Shown here piece after piece: positions 37,055-44,769 of a stretch of 54,968 nt of DNA (position 1 is the first letter of the stretch; the number at the start of each line of letters is the position of its first letter). The position numbers were made by a program, and so were the translations under genes. A model generated the notes under the pieces. That model had not been told where the DNA came from. It did no database searches and worked only from the letters and a program-made list of their open reading frames with translations. Origin of the DNA: Cryobacterium psychrotolerans (GTDB taxonomy: Bacteria; Actinomycetota; Actinomycetes; Actinomycetales; Microbacteriaceae); NCBI RefSeq assembly GCF_900101115.1, contig NZ_FNFU01000019.1:1-54968 (forward strand), in the 5' to 3' direction.

Positions 37055-38329
37055 ATGTCCAGCCCTGCCGCCCCGGGCCCAGTCGCCCCAGGCCCTGTCG
37101 CCACCCTGCCGTCCGCCAGCATCGGCGGCGGCCTGCCTTTGTCGGCGCTCACCCCGGTGTTCACCGGGCTGCGAATGGGACTCCACCTGCTGATCGCCGC
37201 GCTGACCGCCCTGGTCGTGGTGCGCGCCCTGTTCGGCGCCTGGCCCGACCCAGCTCTGATCGTCGGCCTGGCGGCCGTGTTCCTCGGCAGCTACTTCGGC
37301 GGCAGCTACCTCGCCCGCACGCGCCGGGAACGGTGGATCATCCCGGTCTGGCTGGGCCTGCTGCTCGTGGAGTGGCTCGGTCTCACCCTCCTGGCCCAGG
37401 ACGCCGCGTACATCGTCTTCCCGCTGTTCTTCCTCCAGCTCCACGTGCTCCCCCTCCGCTGGGGCGTGCCGCTCGTCCTGGTCAGCGTGCTGCTGGCGGT
37501 GTGGGCGCTCAGCCGCAACCTCGGTTTCAGCGTGGGGGCCGCGCTCGGGCCGCTGGTCGGCGCCGGCGTGGCCGTCGCGATCGGGCTGGGCTACCGGGCT
37601 CTGCTGCGCGAGGCCGCCGAACGCCAGGCCCTGATCGGTGAGCTTCGGGGCGCCCAGGCCGACCTCGCCGCGACCGAACGCCAGGCGGGCATCCTGGCCG
37701 AGCGCGGACGGCTCGCCCGCGAGATCCACGACACGCTCGCCCAGGGCCTGTCCAGCATCCAGCTGCTGATCCATGCCGCCGAGCGCACGGTGACGGATGC
37801 CGCGGCGCTCGAGCACCTGCGCCTCGCCCGGGACACCGCGGCCGCGAATCTGCAGGAGACACGCCGGTTCATCCGCGAGCTCACTCCCCCGGCCCTGGAC
37901 ACCCAGACCCTCCCCGGCGCCCTCGCCCGCCTGGCCGACACCGTGACCCGCGAGGCCGCCGGGAGCAGGGAGGCGACGGCGGTGAGCCTGCACGTCACCG
38001 GGGAGCCGGTCGAGCTGCCCATGCGGCTCGAAGCCACCCTGCTGCGGATCGCCCAGGGCTCGCTGGCCAATGTGGTCCAGCACGCGGCGGCGACCCGCGC
38101 CGAGGTCACCCTCAGCTACATGAGCGACGAGGTCACGCTCGATGTCGTCGACAACGGGCGGGGCTTCACCGCGACGGAGCCCACGCCCGGGCTCCGCACC
38201 GAGTCGTTCGGGCTGGTCGCCATCCGGCAGCGGGTGGAGCAGCTCGGCGGAACGTTCGTGGTGGAGTCGCGCCCGGGGCGCGGGACAGCGGTCGCCGTGA
38301 CCTTCCCGCTGGGCGAGGGTGCGGCGTGA
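37055..38329 (+). CDS. Two-component sensor histidine kinase (DesK/NarL type)
   Basis: A 424-residue kinase with four to six N-terminal membrane helices (about 35-185) and a coiled linker ([18 protein letters not shown]). HisKA_3 has [19 protein letters not shown] with the phospho-His intact, and HATPase has VVDNGRGF and [15 protein letters not shown]. No Shine-Dalgarno is obvious; TAGGCT lies 7 bases before the ATG, so it may be leaderless. Its stop overlaps the response regulator start (GTGA). Confidence 0.93.
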   Translation: MSSPAAPGPVAPGPVATLPSASIGGGLPLSALTPVFTGLRMGLHLLIAALTALVVVRALFGAWPDPALIVGLAAVFLGSYFGGSYLARTRRERWIIPVWLGLLLVEWLGLTLLAQDAAYIVFPLFFLQLHVLPLRWGVPLVLVSVLLAVWALSRNLGFSVGAALGPLVGAGVAVAIGLGYRALLREAAERQALIGELRGAQADLAATERQAGILAERGRLAREIHDTLAQGLSSIQLLIHAAERTVTDAAALEHLRLARDTAAANLQETRRFIRELTPPALDTQTLPGALARLADTVTREAAGSREATAVSLHVTGEPVELPMRLEATLLRIAQGSLANVVQHAAATRAEVTLSYMSDEVTLDVVDNGRGFTATEPTPGLRTESFGLVAIRQRVEQLGGTFVVESRPGRGTAVAVTFPLGEGAA

Positions 38330-38952
38330 TCCGCCTCCTCCTGGCCGACGACCACCCGGTGGTGCGCGCTGGCCTGCGCGCCCTGTTCTCGGCCGAGGCA
38401 GACATGGACGTCGCGGCGGAGGCCGGCAGCGCGGAGGACGCGGTCGCGCTCGCCGCGGCGGGCGGCGTCGACGTGGTGCTGATGGACCTGCAGTTCACCG
38501 GAGCGCTGCAGGGAGCGGAGGCGACCCGGGCCGTGCGTTCGCGCCCGGGAGCGCCTCGCGTGCTCGTCCTGACCAACTACGACACGGATGCCGACATCCT
38601 GGGCGCAATCGAGGCCGGGGCCAGCGGCTACCTGCTCAAGGACGCCCCGCCGGCCGAGCTCATCGCGGCCGTCCGCGCTGCGGCGGCCGGGGAGAGCGCG
38701 CTCGCGCCCGCCGTCGCCTCGCGACTGGACACCCGCGCCCGGGTGCCGGAGACCCGGCTGTCGCTGCGGGAGGCCGAGGTGCTCACGCTCGTCGCGGCCG
38801 GGCGATCGAACCGCCAGATCGGCCAGGACCTGTTCCTCAGCGAGGCCACGGTCAAGTCCCACCTCGCGCACATCTTCGCCAAACTCGGGGTCGGCTCGCG
38901 CACCTCGGCCGTGGCAGCGGCCCGGGCCGCCGGAACCATCAGGAACAGCTGA
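38326..38952 (+). CDS. LuxR/NarL-family response regulator
   Basis: The 208-residue regulator has a receiver domain ([17 protein letters not shown]; phospho-acceptor Asp in [23 protein letters not shown]). The C-terminal LuxR helix-turn-helix has [20 protein letters not shown] and [23 protein letters not shown] 38326 overlaps the kinase stop. It pairs with the upstream kinase. Confidence 0.95.
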   Translation: MIRLLLADDHPVVRAGLRALFSAEADMDVAAEAGSAEDAVALAAAGGVDVVLMDLQFTGALQGAEATRAVRSRPGAPRVLVLTNYDTDADILGAIEAGASGYLLKDAPPAELIAAVRAAAAGESALAPAVASRLDTRARVPETRLSLREAEVLTLVAAGRSNRQIGQDLFLSEATVKSHLAHIFAKLGVGSRTSAVAAARAAGTIRNS

Positions 38953-39731
38953 TGGCCGCCATCCCGATCCTGCTCGTGCACGGCATCCGCACCTCGGCCT
39001 CGATGTGGCGGCAGCAGGTGGAGCGGCTCCGAGACGACGGGCACTCCGTGCTCGCGATCGACCTGCCGGGCCACGGCGCGCTGCTCGGCGAGGAGTTCAC
39101 AGTGGAGGGCGCGCTCCGCGAGATCGATACCGGCGTGACCGCACTCGGCGGCCGGGTGATGCTCGTCGGCCTGTCGCTCGGCGGCTACTACGCGATCGCC
39201 TACGCCGGCGCGCACCCCGAGCGGGTGGCCGGGCTCGTGGCGGCCGGCTGCTCCACGGTGCCGGGAGGACCGGGACTGGCGGCATACCGCGGCCTGGCCA
39301 GGGGCATCCGCCTGCTGCCCGACCGCGGGCTCTGGCTGCACACGACGATGGTGCGCGCCCTGGTTCCCCGCCAGGGTGCGCACGACGTGCTCGCCGGGGG
39401 CGTGGCCCTGGACGTCATGGATGCCGGGCTGCGCGCCACCGGGACTCTCCGGCCGCTGGCGAGCCTGGCCGCCTACCCGGGGCCGGTGTGGTTGGTGAAT
39501 GGGGCTCTGGACCAGTTCCGCCTGAACGAACGGCGCTTCCTCGCGGCCTGCCGTCGTGGACGCCTCGTGATCGTGCCGGGCGCGACCCACCTGGTGAGCC
39601 TCGCGCAACCGCAGCGCTTCACCGCGGTGCTCCGCCGGGTGGCCGCCGAGCTGTCGGCGGGCTTCCCGGCCGAGGAAGCGGGCGGGGAGCCGGGTGGGGA
39701 GCCGGGGCCGATTGTCGGGCCGGGCCAATAG
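38952..39731 (+). CDS. Alpha/beta hydrolase coupled to the two-component system
   Basis: A 259-residue alpha/beta hydrolase. [20 protein letters not shown] supplies the oxyanion HG motif. The nucleophile elbow is [14 protein letters not shown], the acid lies in NGALDQF and the catalytic His in GATHLVSL. A Gly/Pro/Glu-rich tail ends the protein. The start ATG overlaps the regulator stop by one base (TGATG), so it is made with the regulator. Substrate unknown; it might modify the sensed signal or be simply co-regulated. Confidence 0.88.
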   Translation: MAAIPILLVHGIRTSASMWRQQVERLRDDGHSVLAIDLPGHGALLGEEFTVEGALREIDTGVTALGGRVMLVGLSLGGYYAIAYAGAHPERVAGLVAAGCSTVPGGPGLAAYRGLARGIRLLPDRGLWLHTTMVRALVPRQGAHDVLAGGVALDVMDAGLRATGTLRPLASLAAYPGPVWLVNGALDQFRLNERRFLAACRRGRLVIVPGATHLVSLAQPQRFTAVLRRVAAELSAGFPAEEAGGEPGGEPGPIVGPGQ

Positions 39732-39741
39732 CTGGTATCGT
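39712..39741 (+). promoter_or_regulatory. Probable rpsT promoter
   Basis: TTGTCG (39712-39717) and TATCGT (39736-39741) are spaced by 18 bases, about 110 bases upstream of rpsT. The -35 lies inside the end of the hydrolase gene. The long leader could carry autoregulation by S20. Confidence 0.5.
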
Positions 39742-39850
39742 TTCCTGTTGGCTTGCGTGTTGGGTCCCACCCCACACGATTTTCGCCGCGAAGCGCCCTC
39801 TACCGCTGAGTGGCATGTCCGTAAAAGAATCTAAACGAAAGCGTGCAAAC

Positions 39851-40114
39851 GTGGCAAACATCAAGTCGCAGATCAAGCGCATCCTCACCAACAAGAAGTC
39901 CCAGGAGCGCAACAAGGCGGTCAAGAGCGAGTTCAAGACCGCTATCCGCATCGCGCGCGCCGCGATCACCTCCGGTGACAAGGACAAGGCCGTCGCCAGC
40001 CTCGCCGTCGCTTCGAAGAAGCTCGACAAGGCCGTCAGCAAGGGCGTCATCCACAGCAACCAGGCCGCGAACAAGAAGTCCGCGCTCGCGAAGTCGGTTT
40101 CCGCCCTCAAGTAG
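39851..40114 (+). CDS. rpsT: 30S ribosomal protein S20
   Basis: An 87-residue, very basic helical protein starting [20 protein letters not shown], then [18 protein letters not shown] and ending [12 protein letters not shown], typical of S20. GTG 39851 gives the family length; an ATG at 39815 would add an unlikely basic extension. The codon choice is strongly biased, as for a highly expressed gene. It faces holA, the standard arrangement. Confidence 0.96.
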   Translation: MANIKSQIKRILTNKKSQERNKAVKSEFKTAIRIARAAITSGDKDKAVASLAVASKKLDKAVSKGVIHSNQAANKKSALAKSVSALK

Positions 40115-40146
40115 TCTCCGACCGGGGCTTCGGCCCTCGGTTCATA

Positions 40147-40178
40147 AGTCCCCGCCCTCGCCGGCGGGGACTTTTTTT
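40147..40178 (+). terminator. Rho-independent terminator of rpsT
   Basis: AGTCCCCGCC pairs with GGCGGGGACT around a 6-base loop and is followed by seven T. It lies 32 bases after the rpsT stop. Confidence 0.92.
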
Positions 40179-40197
40179 GCGTTCGTCGCCTGGTTGC

Positions 40198-40260
40198 ACG
40201 GTTCCGCCTAGTCGAACGGTTCCGCCTAGTCGAACGGTTCCGCCTAGTCGAACGGTTCCG
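40198..40260. repeat. 18-base tandem repeat, three full copies and a half copy
   Basis: acggttccgcctagtcga is repeated exactly at 40198, 40216 and 40234, with a fourth partial copy (acggttccg) running into the left arm of the hairpin at 40253. Each unit contains cctag and ends in tcga. It fills the space between the rpsT terminator and the holA 3' end. Confidence 0.9.
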
Positions 40261-40302
40261 GTCGAGTTGCCCCGGTGCACCGGGCGGTCTCGACCGGAAC
40301 CG
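40253..40302. terminator. Hairpin downstream of holA
   Basis: CGGTTCCGGTCGAG (40253-40266) and CTCGACCGGAACCG (40289-40302) are exact reverse complements; the 22-base loop itself holds a CCCCGGTGCACCGGG fold. It is 30 bases past the holA stop on the minus strand. No T tract follows. Confidence 0.6.
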
Positions 40303-40331
40303 GCGACGTCGGCGAGCAGCGGCCCCGCCGG

Positions 40332-41393
40332 TCAGTCTTCGCCGCGCCGCGCGATCACGCCGATGAGGCGCTCGAGCGCGAACACGGGGTCGCGACCGCC
40401 GCCCTTCACGTTCGCATCCGTCTCGGCGAGCATGGTGATGCAGCGGGCCAGGCCCTCGTCGCTCCAGCCGCGGAGGTCCCGCTGGGCACGCTCCACCTGC
40501 CAGGGCGCGAGTCCGAACTGGGAGGCGAGCTGGCCGGAACCGCCCCGGACTCCGAACAGCTTGGCCATCGTGCGGATCTTCATGGCGAAGGCGGCGACGA
40601 TGGGCACCGGATCTGCCCCGGAGGACAGCGCATGCCGGAGCGTGACCAGCGCCTCCCCGTGGCGCCCGGCGATGGCCGAGTCGGCCACCTTGAACGCGTT
40701 GGCCTCGACCCGGCCGCCGTAGTAGCGATCGACGGTGACCTCGGTGACCTCCGCACTCGAATCGGAGATCAGCTGCTGGCAGGCGGCCGACAGCTCGGCG
40801 AGGTCATCCGAGAACGCCGAAACGAGGGCGCGCAGGGCGCTGGCGGTCACGCGTTTGCCCGCGGTCTTGAATTCGGCCGAGGCGAAGTCGTGCTTGTCGG
40901 TGTCCTTCTTGAGTTCGGCGCAGACGATTTCGATGCCGCCGCCGACGCCGCTGCGGATCGTGTCGAGGAGCTTCTTGCCGCGCACTCCCCCGCCGTGCCG
41001 CAGCACCAGGTAGGTGTCTTCGGCCGGGTTCTGCAGGTAGTCGAGGGCCTCGGTGAGGAACGCGTCGGTGCACTTCTCGACGGAGCGCACCCGGATCAGG
41101 CGAGGCTCCCCGAACAGCGAGGGGCTGGCCAGGGTCAGAATTTCGCCGGGCGCGTAGCTGTCGGCCTGCACGTCGCTGACCTCGAGCTCGGGGTCCTCGA
41201 GCTTCAGGAAGTCCCGGAGCTGCCGGATGGCGCGTTCGGCCAGGAATGATTCGGTGCCGGAGACCAGCAGGACCGGCGCCGGACGCACCTGGTGCCAGGC
41301 CAGCTGCGGGATAGCCGCGGTCTTCGGCGTCGACTTCGAGGCCGACTTCTGGGCCGGCTTCAGTGCCCGTGGTGCGGTGGTGCGAGCGGCCAC
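40332..41393 (-). CDS. holA: DNA polymerase III subunit delta
   Basis: The 353-residue clamp-loader delta subunit is recognisable from PVLLVSGTESFLAERAIRQL (N-terminal AAA-like domain), LFGEPRLIRVRSVEK and the C-terminal collar (HALSSGADPVPIVAAFAMKIR, GLAPWQVERAQRDL). The GTG at 41393 has GAAGGGA 6 bases upstream and gives a normal family length, plus a Lys/Ala/Ser-rich N-terminal stretch of about 35 residues. The reading frame is continuous with comEC, so a ComEC-HolA fusion cannot be excluded. Convergent with rpsT, as usual. Confidence 0.85.
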   Translation of the reverse strand: MAARTTAPRALKPAQKSASKSTPKTAAIPQLAWHQVRPAPVLLVSGTESFLAERAIRQLRDFLKLEDPELEVSDVQADSYAPGEILTLASPSLFGEPRLIRVRSVEKCTDAFLTEALDYLQNPAEDTYLVLRHGGGVRGKKLLDTIRSGVGGGIEIVCAELKKDTDKHDFASAEFKTAGKRVTASALRALVSAFSDDLAELSAACQQLISDSSAEVTEVTVDRYYGGRVEANAFKVADSAIAGRHGEALVTLRHALSSGADPVPIVAAFAMKIRTMAKLFGVRGGSGQLASQFGLAPWQVERAQRDLRGWSDEGLARCITMLAETDANVKGGGRDPVFALERLIGVIARRGED

Positions 41394-43913
41394 GCGGTTC
41401 CCTTCGATTGCTCGTTCCAGCCTAGCCGGGGCCGGTGACGGGCCCGCGCGCCGGCTGTCGCGCGCGCCCGGGCTCCCACTCGCCCGGGGCGGCACCTTCT
41501 CGGTCCACACGGTGAGCGCGCCGCCGCGCTGGGCGGCCGGCGCAACCACGAGCATCCCCTGCCGGTCGGTGCGGAAGGCGGTCGTTCCGACTCCGGAGAG
41601 CATGTCCAGCAGCGCATCCGTCGGGTGCCCGTAGCCGTTGTCCGCGCCGACCCCGATCAGCCCGACCGTGGCGCGGAGGCGGGCGTACAGCTCCGGGCTC
41701 TGGTCGGCCGAACCGTGGTGGGCGACCTTCACGACATCCAGTGCCGCCGGCCTGGACGCGCGCGACATGGCGTCCTGCGCCTCCTCGCCCAGGTCTCCGA
41801 GGAACAGCGACCGGATGCCGCGCCCGTCGAAGCCGATCGTCACACTTCCCGGGTTGCCGACCTGCATCACCGGTGAGCCCCTGACCGGCCAGAGGATCTC
41901 CCAACGCAGCCCGCCGAGGGCCCCGCTGTCGCCCCGGGCAGACTGCCGCAGCAGCGCGCCGCCCTCGGCGAGCCGGTCGTGCAGGCGCCGGTCCTGGTCG
42001 TTCTCGGGGATCCCGACCAGGGCGGTGTCCACCCGGCCGAGCACGGCGTCGATCCCGCCGATGTGGTCCATGTCGTAGTGGGTGAGCACGAGCAGGTCGA
42101 TCCGGTCGATGCCGAGGGTGCGGAGGCAGGCGGCGAGCGGTTTCGGGTCCGGTCCGACGTCGATGAGCGCGTACCGGTCCCCGTCGCGCACGACCACGGC
42201 ATCACCCTGGCCGATGTCGCAGGCTGCGATCTGCCAGTCGTCGGGGAAGGCGGCGGCCCGCCCGACCCCGGTGCCGATGAGCGACCCGGAATATGCGCCG
42301 AGCGAGGCCAGCAGCAGGGCCAGCGCCGCGGTCCGCCGCCGCGCGCCGCGCGCTCCCGCCTGCCGGAAGACGAGGATCAGGACGAGAAGCGTGACGAGCA
42401 CGATGCCGGTGAGGCCGACGGCCCCGCCGGGCCACGGCAGCCGGCTTCCCGGCAGGGCTGCCGTAGTTCGAGCAACCGCGGCGATCCACGCCGACGGCAG
42501 CCAGGCCGCGCCCAGGAGGGTCCCGGCGAGCCCAGGAGCCCACGGCAGCAGCAGGCAGCCGAGGAGTCCCACGACCGTCGCCAGGGGCGCGGCCGGGGCC
42601 GCCAGCAGGTTCGCCGGCACCCCGTAGAGCGGGAGGCTGGGGCTCAGCAGCACGAGTACGGGCTGGCAGGCGAGTTGAGCGGCGAGCGGGATCGAGATGA
42701 GGGCGGCGAGGCCGGTGGGCATCCAGCGGGACAGCGCCCGGGTCACGGGACCGGCGAGGACCAGCAGGCCCGCCGTCGCGAGCACCGACAGCGCGAAGCC
42801 GTAGTTGCGGGACAGCCACGGGTCGCCGGCCAGCAGCACGATCACGACCAGGGCGAGGGCCGGCATCCCGCCGCCGGGCCTCCCGATGCCGATCGAGAGC
42901 AGCACGACGGATGCCATCACCCCGGCCCGGAGCACGCTCGGCTCGGGCGTCACGAGCGTCACAAAACCCACGAGCACCGCCAGGGACAGGGCGATCCGCA
43001 CGCCTCGGCGCAGGCGGAGAGCCCCGCCGAGCAGCATGATCGACGCGATCACGACCGCGCAGTTCGCCCCGGAGACGGCGGTGAGGTGGTTCAGCGAACT
43101 CGTCTTCATCTCGCCGTCCAGCTCGTCGCTCACCGCTGTGGTGTCGCCGATGGCGAGGCCGGGCAGCAGGTCGCCGCCGTCGCCGGGCAGCCGGGAGGCC
43201 GCATCGGAGAACCCGTGCCGGAGCTCCCCGGCCCACCCGAGCCACCACGGCGGACCCGTGCCGGCCTCCGGTGGGCCGCGTCCGAAGAAGAGAACCGCCG
43301 CGGCATCCCCCGGTTGGGCGACCTGAACCGTGCCGGTCAGCCGCACGGAGGAACCGATCTCCAGCGCGCGCGAAGCGGAAGCAGTGGATTCGGCGAACAC
43401 CACCACGGGAACGGACACCGGCACGGTCCGGCCGTCCAGCCGCAGCTCGGTGAGGGTGCCGCGGAACCGGACCCGACTGGAGAAGCCGCTGAACCCCTGG
43501 AACGATTGCGTCTCGGCGGCCATCGTGCCGATCGTGACGGTGCCGGTGACGATCGCGTGCCGTTCAGCGGCCGACCTCACCTCGCCCGGGAGCCGCGCGG
43601 ACGCGGTGGCGGCGATGACCGTGGCGACGAGCGCGGCGGCGGCGAAGGTGACGCCGAGCGTACCCCACAGGGCGCGCCAACCCGGGCGGCCCGGGGCTGG
43701 CGCCGGGGCTCGCCATCGCCCCCGAAGCTGAGACCCTTTCTGGGACCGCGACCGCCGAGGCCAACGATCGACGAGGCCGATCCCGATGGCCGCCACCGAC
43801 CCCAGCCAGAGCAGACCAGCCGCCGCAGCCACCTGCCCCGGAGCGGCGCAGAGCACCCCGGCAGTGAGCCAGCAGGCTGCGGCCGGGGCGGCCAGGCGCA
43901 GGTCGGCCGTCAC
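40332..43913 (-). CDS. comEC: ComEC/Rec2 competence channel, in one open frame with HolA
   Basis: The frame of 1193 codons runs without stop from GTG 43913, which overlaps the comEA stop. Residues 1 to about 540 are a ComEC membrane channel (DUF4131-like region, then the competence domain with SLNHLTAVSGANCAVVIAS and many helices). Residues about 560-820 are a metallo-beta-lactamase-like domain with DIGQGDAVVV, LTHYDMDHIGG (near 610) and VKVAHHGSADQSPE. From residue 841 the frame becomes the DNA polymerase III delta subunit. ComEC moves single-stranded DNA into the cell. Either the comEC stop was lost and a fusion is made, or holA uses its own GTG inside the frame. Nothing in the window encodes other late competence genes besides comEA. 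Confidence 0.85.
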   Translation of the reverse strand: MTADLRLAAPAAACWLTAGVLCAAPGQVAAAAGLLWLGSVAAIGIGLVDRWPRRSRSQKGSQLRGRWRAPAPAPGRPGWRALWGTLGVTFAAAALVATVIAATASARLPGEVRSAAERHAIVTGTVTIGTMAAETQSFQGFSGFSSRVRFRGTLTELRLDGRTVPVSVPVVVFAESTASASRALEIGSSVRLTGTVQVAQPGDAAAVLFFGRGPPEAGTGPPWWLGWAGELRHGFSDAASRLPGDGGDLLPGLAIGDTTAVSDELDGEMKTSSLNHLTAVSGANCAVVIASIMLLGGALRLRRGVRIALSLAVLVGFVTLVTPEPSVLRAGVMASVVLLSIGIGRPGGGMPALALVVIVLLAGDPWLSRNYGFALSVLATAGLLVLAGPVTRALSRWMPTGLAALISIPLAAQLACQPVLVLLSPSLPLYGVPANLLAAPAAPLATVVGLLGCLLLPWAPGLAGTLLGAAWLPSAWIAAVARTTAALPGSRLPWPGGAVGLTGIVLVTLLVLILVFRQAGARGARRRTAALALLLASLGAYSGSLIGTGVGRAAAFPDDWQIAACDIGQGDAVVVRDGDRYALIDVGPDPKPLAACLRTLGIDRIDLLVLTHYDMDHIGGIDAVLGRVDTALVGIPENDQDRRLHDRLAEGGALLRQSARGDSGALGGLRWEILWPVRGSPVMQVGNPGSVTIGFDGRGIRSLFLGDLGEEAQDAMSRASRPAALDVVKVAHHGSADQSPELYARLRATVGLIGVGADNGYGHPTDALLDMLSGVGTTAFRTDRQGMLVVAPAAQRGGALTVWTEKVPPRASGSPGARDSRRAGPSPAPARLERAIEGNRVAARTTAPRALKPAQKSASKSTPKTAAIPQLAWHQVRPAPVLLVSGTESFLAERAIRQLRDFLKLEDPELEVSDVQADSYAPGEILTLASPSLFGEPRLIRVRSVEKCTDAFLTEALDYLQNPAEDTYLVLRHGGGVRGKKLLDTIRSGVGGGIEIVCAELKKDTDKHDFASAEFKTAGKRVTASALRALVSAFSDDLAELSAACQQLISDSSAEVTEVTVDRYYGGRVEANAFKVADSAIAGRHGEALVTLRHALSSGADPVPIVAAFAMKIRTMAKLFGVRGGSGQLASQFGLAPWQVERAQRDLRGWSDEGLARCITMLAETDANVKGGGRDPVFALERLIGVIARRGED

Positions 43914-44605
43914 GGCGTGACCAGCGCCTTCAGGCCGTCGAAGGTCTTGTCGCCGATTCCGGTCACATTGCGGAGGTCTTCGACGGCGGCGAACGGGCCG
44001 TTGGCCTCCCGGTAGTCGATGATGCGCTGGGCCATCAGCGGCCCGATCCGCGGGAGGGTGTCGAGTTCCGAAGCGCTCGCGGAGTTGAGGCTGACCTTCC
44101 CGCCGGCGGCGTGGGCCGCGCCGCCGGACCCGCCCGGCGGGGTACCGGGTTGCGTTTCGCCGAGCTTCGGAATGTAGAGCTGCTCCCCGTCGCCCACGAG
44201 CCTGGCCAGGTTGACGCCGGCCGGGTCGGCCGTGGCCAGGAGGCCACCGGCGGCCGCGACGACGTCGATCACCCGCGCCCCGTCTCGGACTTCGAAGAGA
44301 CCGGGCCGCCGAACCGCGCCGAGTACGTGAACGAACAGGATGCCGCCGCTGTCTGCCGAGGGGGACGTGGGAACGCCGGACCCCTCGTTGTCGCCTCCGG
44401 ACGACCCGGTTCCCGGGCCGCTGCCGACGGGCACGACGACCTGCCCCGGCGGCTGCCCGAACGCGGACACGACGACGGCGGTCACCAGCGCGACAATCAA
44501 CAGCACAACCGCGGCGCCCACCCCGATGCGGCGGCGCGCGCGTTCCGGGGCACGCGCCGACGGGGCGAGGCGTGCGAGGGCATCACTCGCCTCGTCGGAC
44601 TCCAT
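43910..44605 (-). CDS. comEA: ComEA family DNA-binding protein
   Basis: A 231-residue protein with a short basic N-terminus, one membrane helix (about 29-50) and a Gly/Ser/Pro-rich linker. An SLBB domain (VHVLGAVRRPGLFEVRDGAR) and a C-terminal double helix-hairpin-helix (LNSASASELDTLPRIGPLMA, VTGIGDKTFDGLKALV) follow. It would bind incoming DNA outside the membrane and hand it to ComEC. Its stop overlaps the comEC start (GTGA). ATG 44605. Confidence 0.93.
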   Translation of the reverse strand: MESDEASDALARLAPSARAPERARRRIGVGAAVVLLIVALVTAVVVSAFGQPPGQVVVPVGSGPGTGSSGGDNEGSGVPTSPSADSGGILFVHVLGAVRRPGLFEVRDGARVIDVVAAAGGLLATADPAGVNLARLVGDGEQLYIPKLGETQPGTPPGGSGGAAHAAGGKVSLNSASASELDTLPRIGPLMAQRIIDYREANGPFAAVEDLRNVTGIGDKTFDGLKALVTP

Positions 44606-44700
44606 GCCGGAAGGCTAGGCCGCGCCCCGGCTCCGCTCCCGCGCCGGCCCCAACCCGTGCGCAATCTCCCCCGCCGCCGCCTGTGGAGGTCTCCTCCCCA

Positions 44701-44765
44701 CCCGCGAAACCGCAGTTGTGCGCGCTAAACGCCCTTCATAAATGGCACAACTGCGGTTTCGCGGG
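44701..44765. repeat. Long perfect palindrome, copy B of the CGCGAAACCGCAGTTGTG element
   Basis: Arms 44701-44721 and 44745-44765 are exact 21-base reverse complements around a 23-base loop. The arms share CGCGAAACCGCAGTTGTG with the palindrome at 15731-15799, while the loops differ. This copy starts 5 bases after the leuS stop on the minus strand. Confidence 0.88.
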
Positions 44766-44769
44766 GAGG

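Noticed and set aside
40198..40260. Short regular repeats considered as a CRISPR array
   Set aside because: The units abut with no spacers and there are no cas genes; it is a simple tandem repeat.
41979..44015. 678-codon plus-strand open frame opposite comEC
   Set aside because: Antisense, extreme Arg/Gln/Pro composition, no domains.
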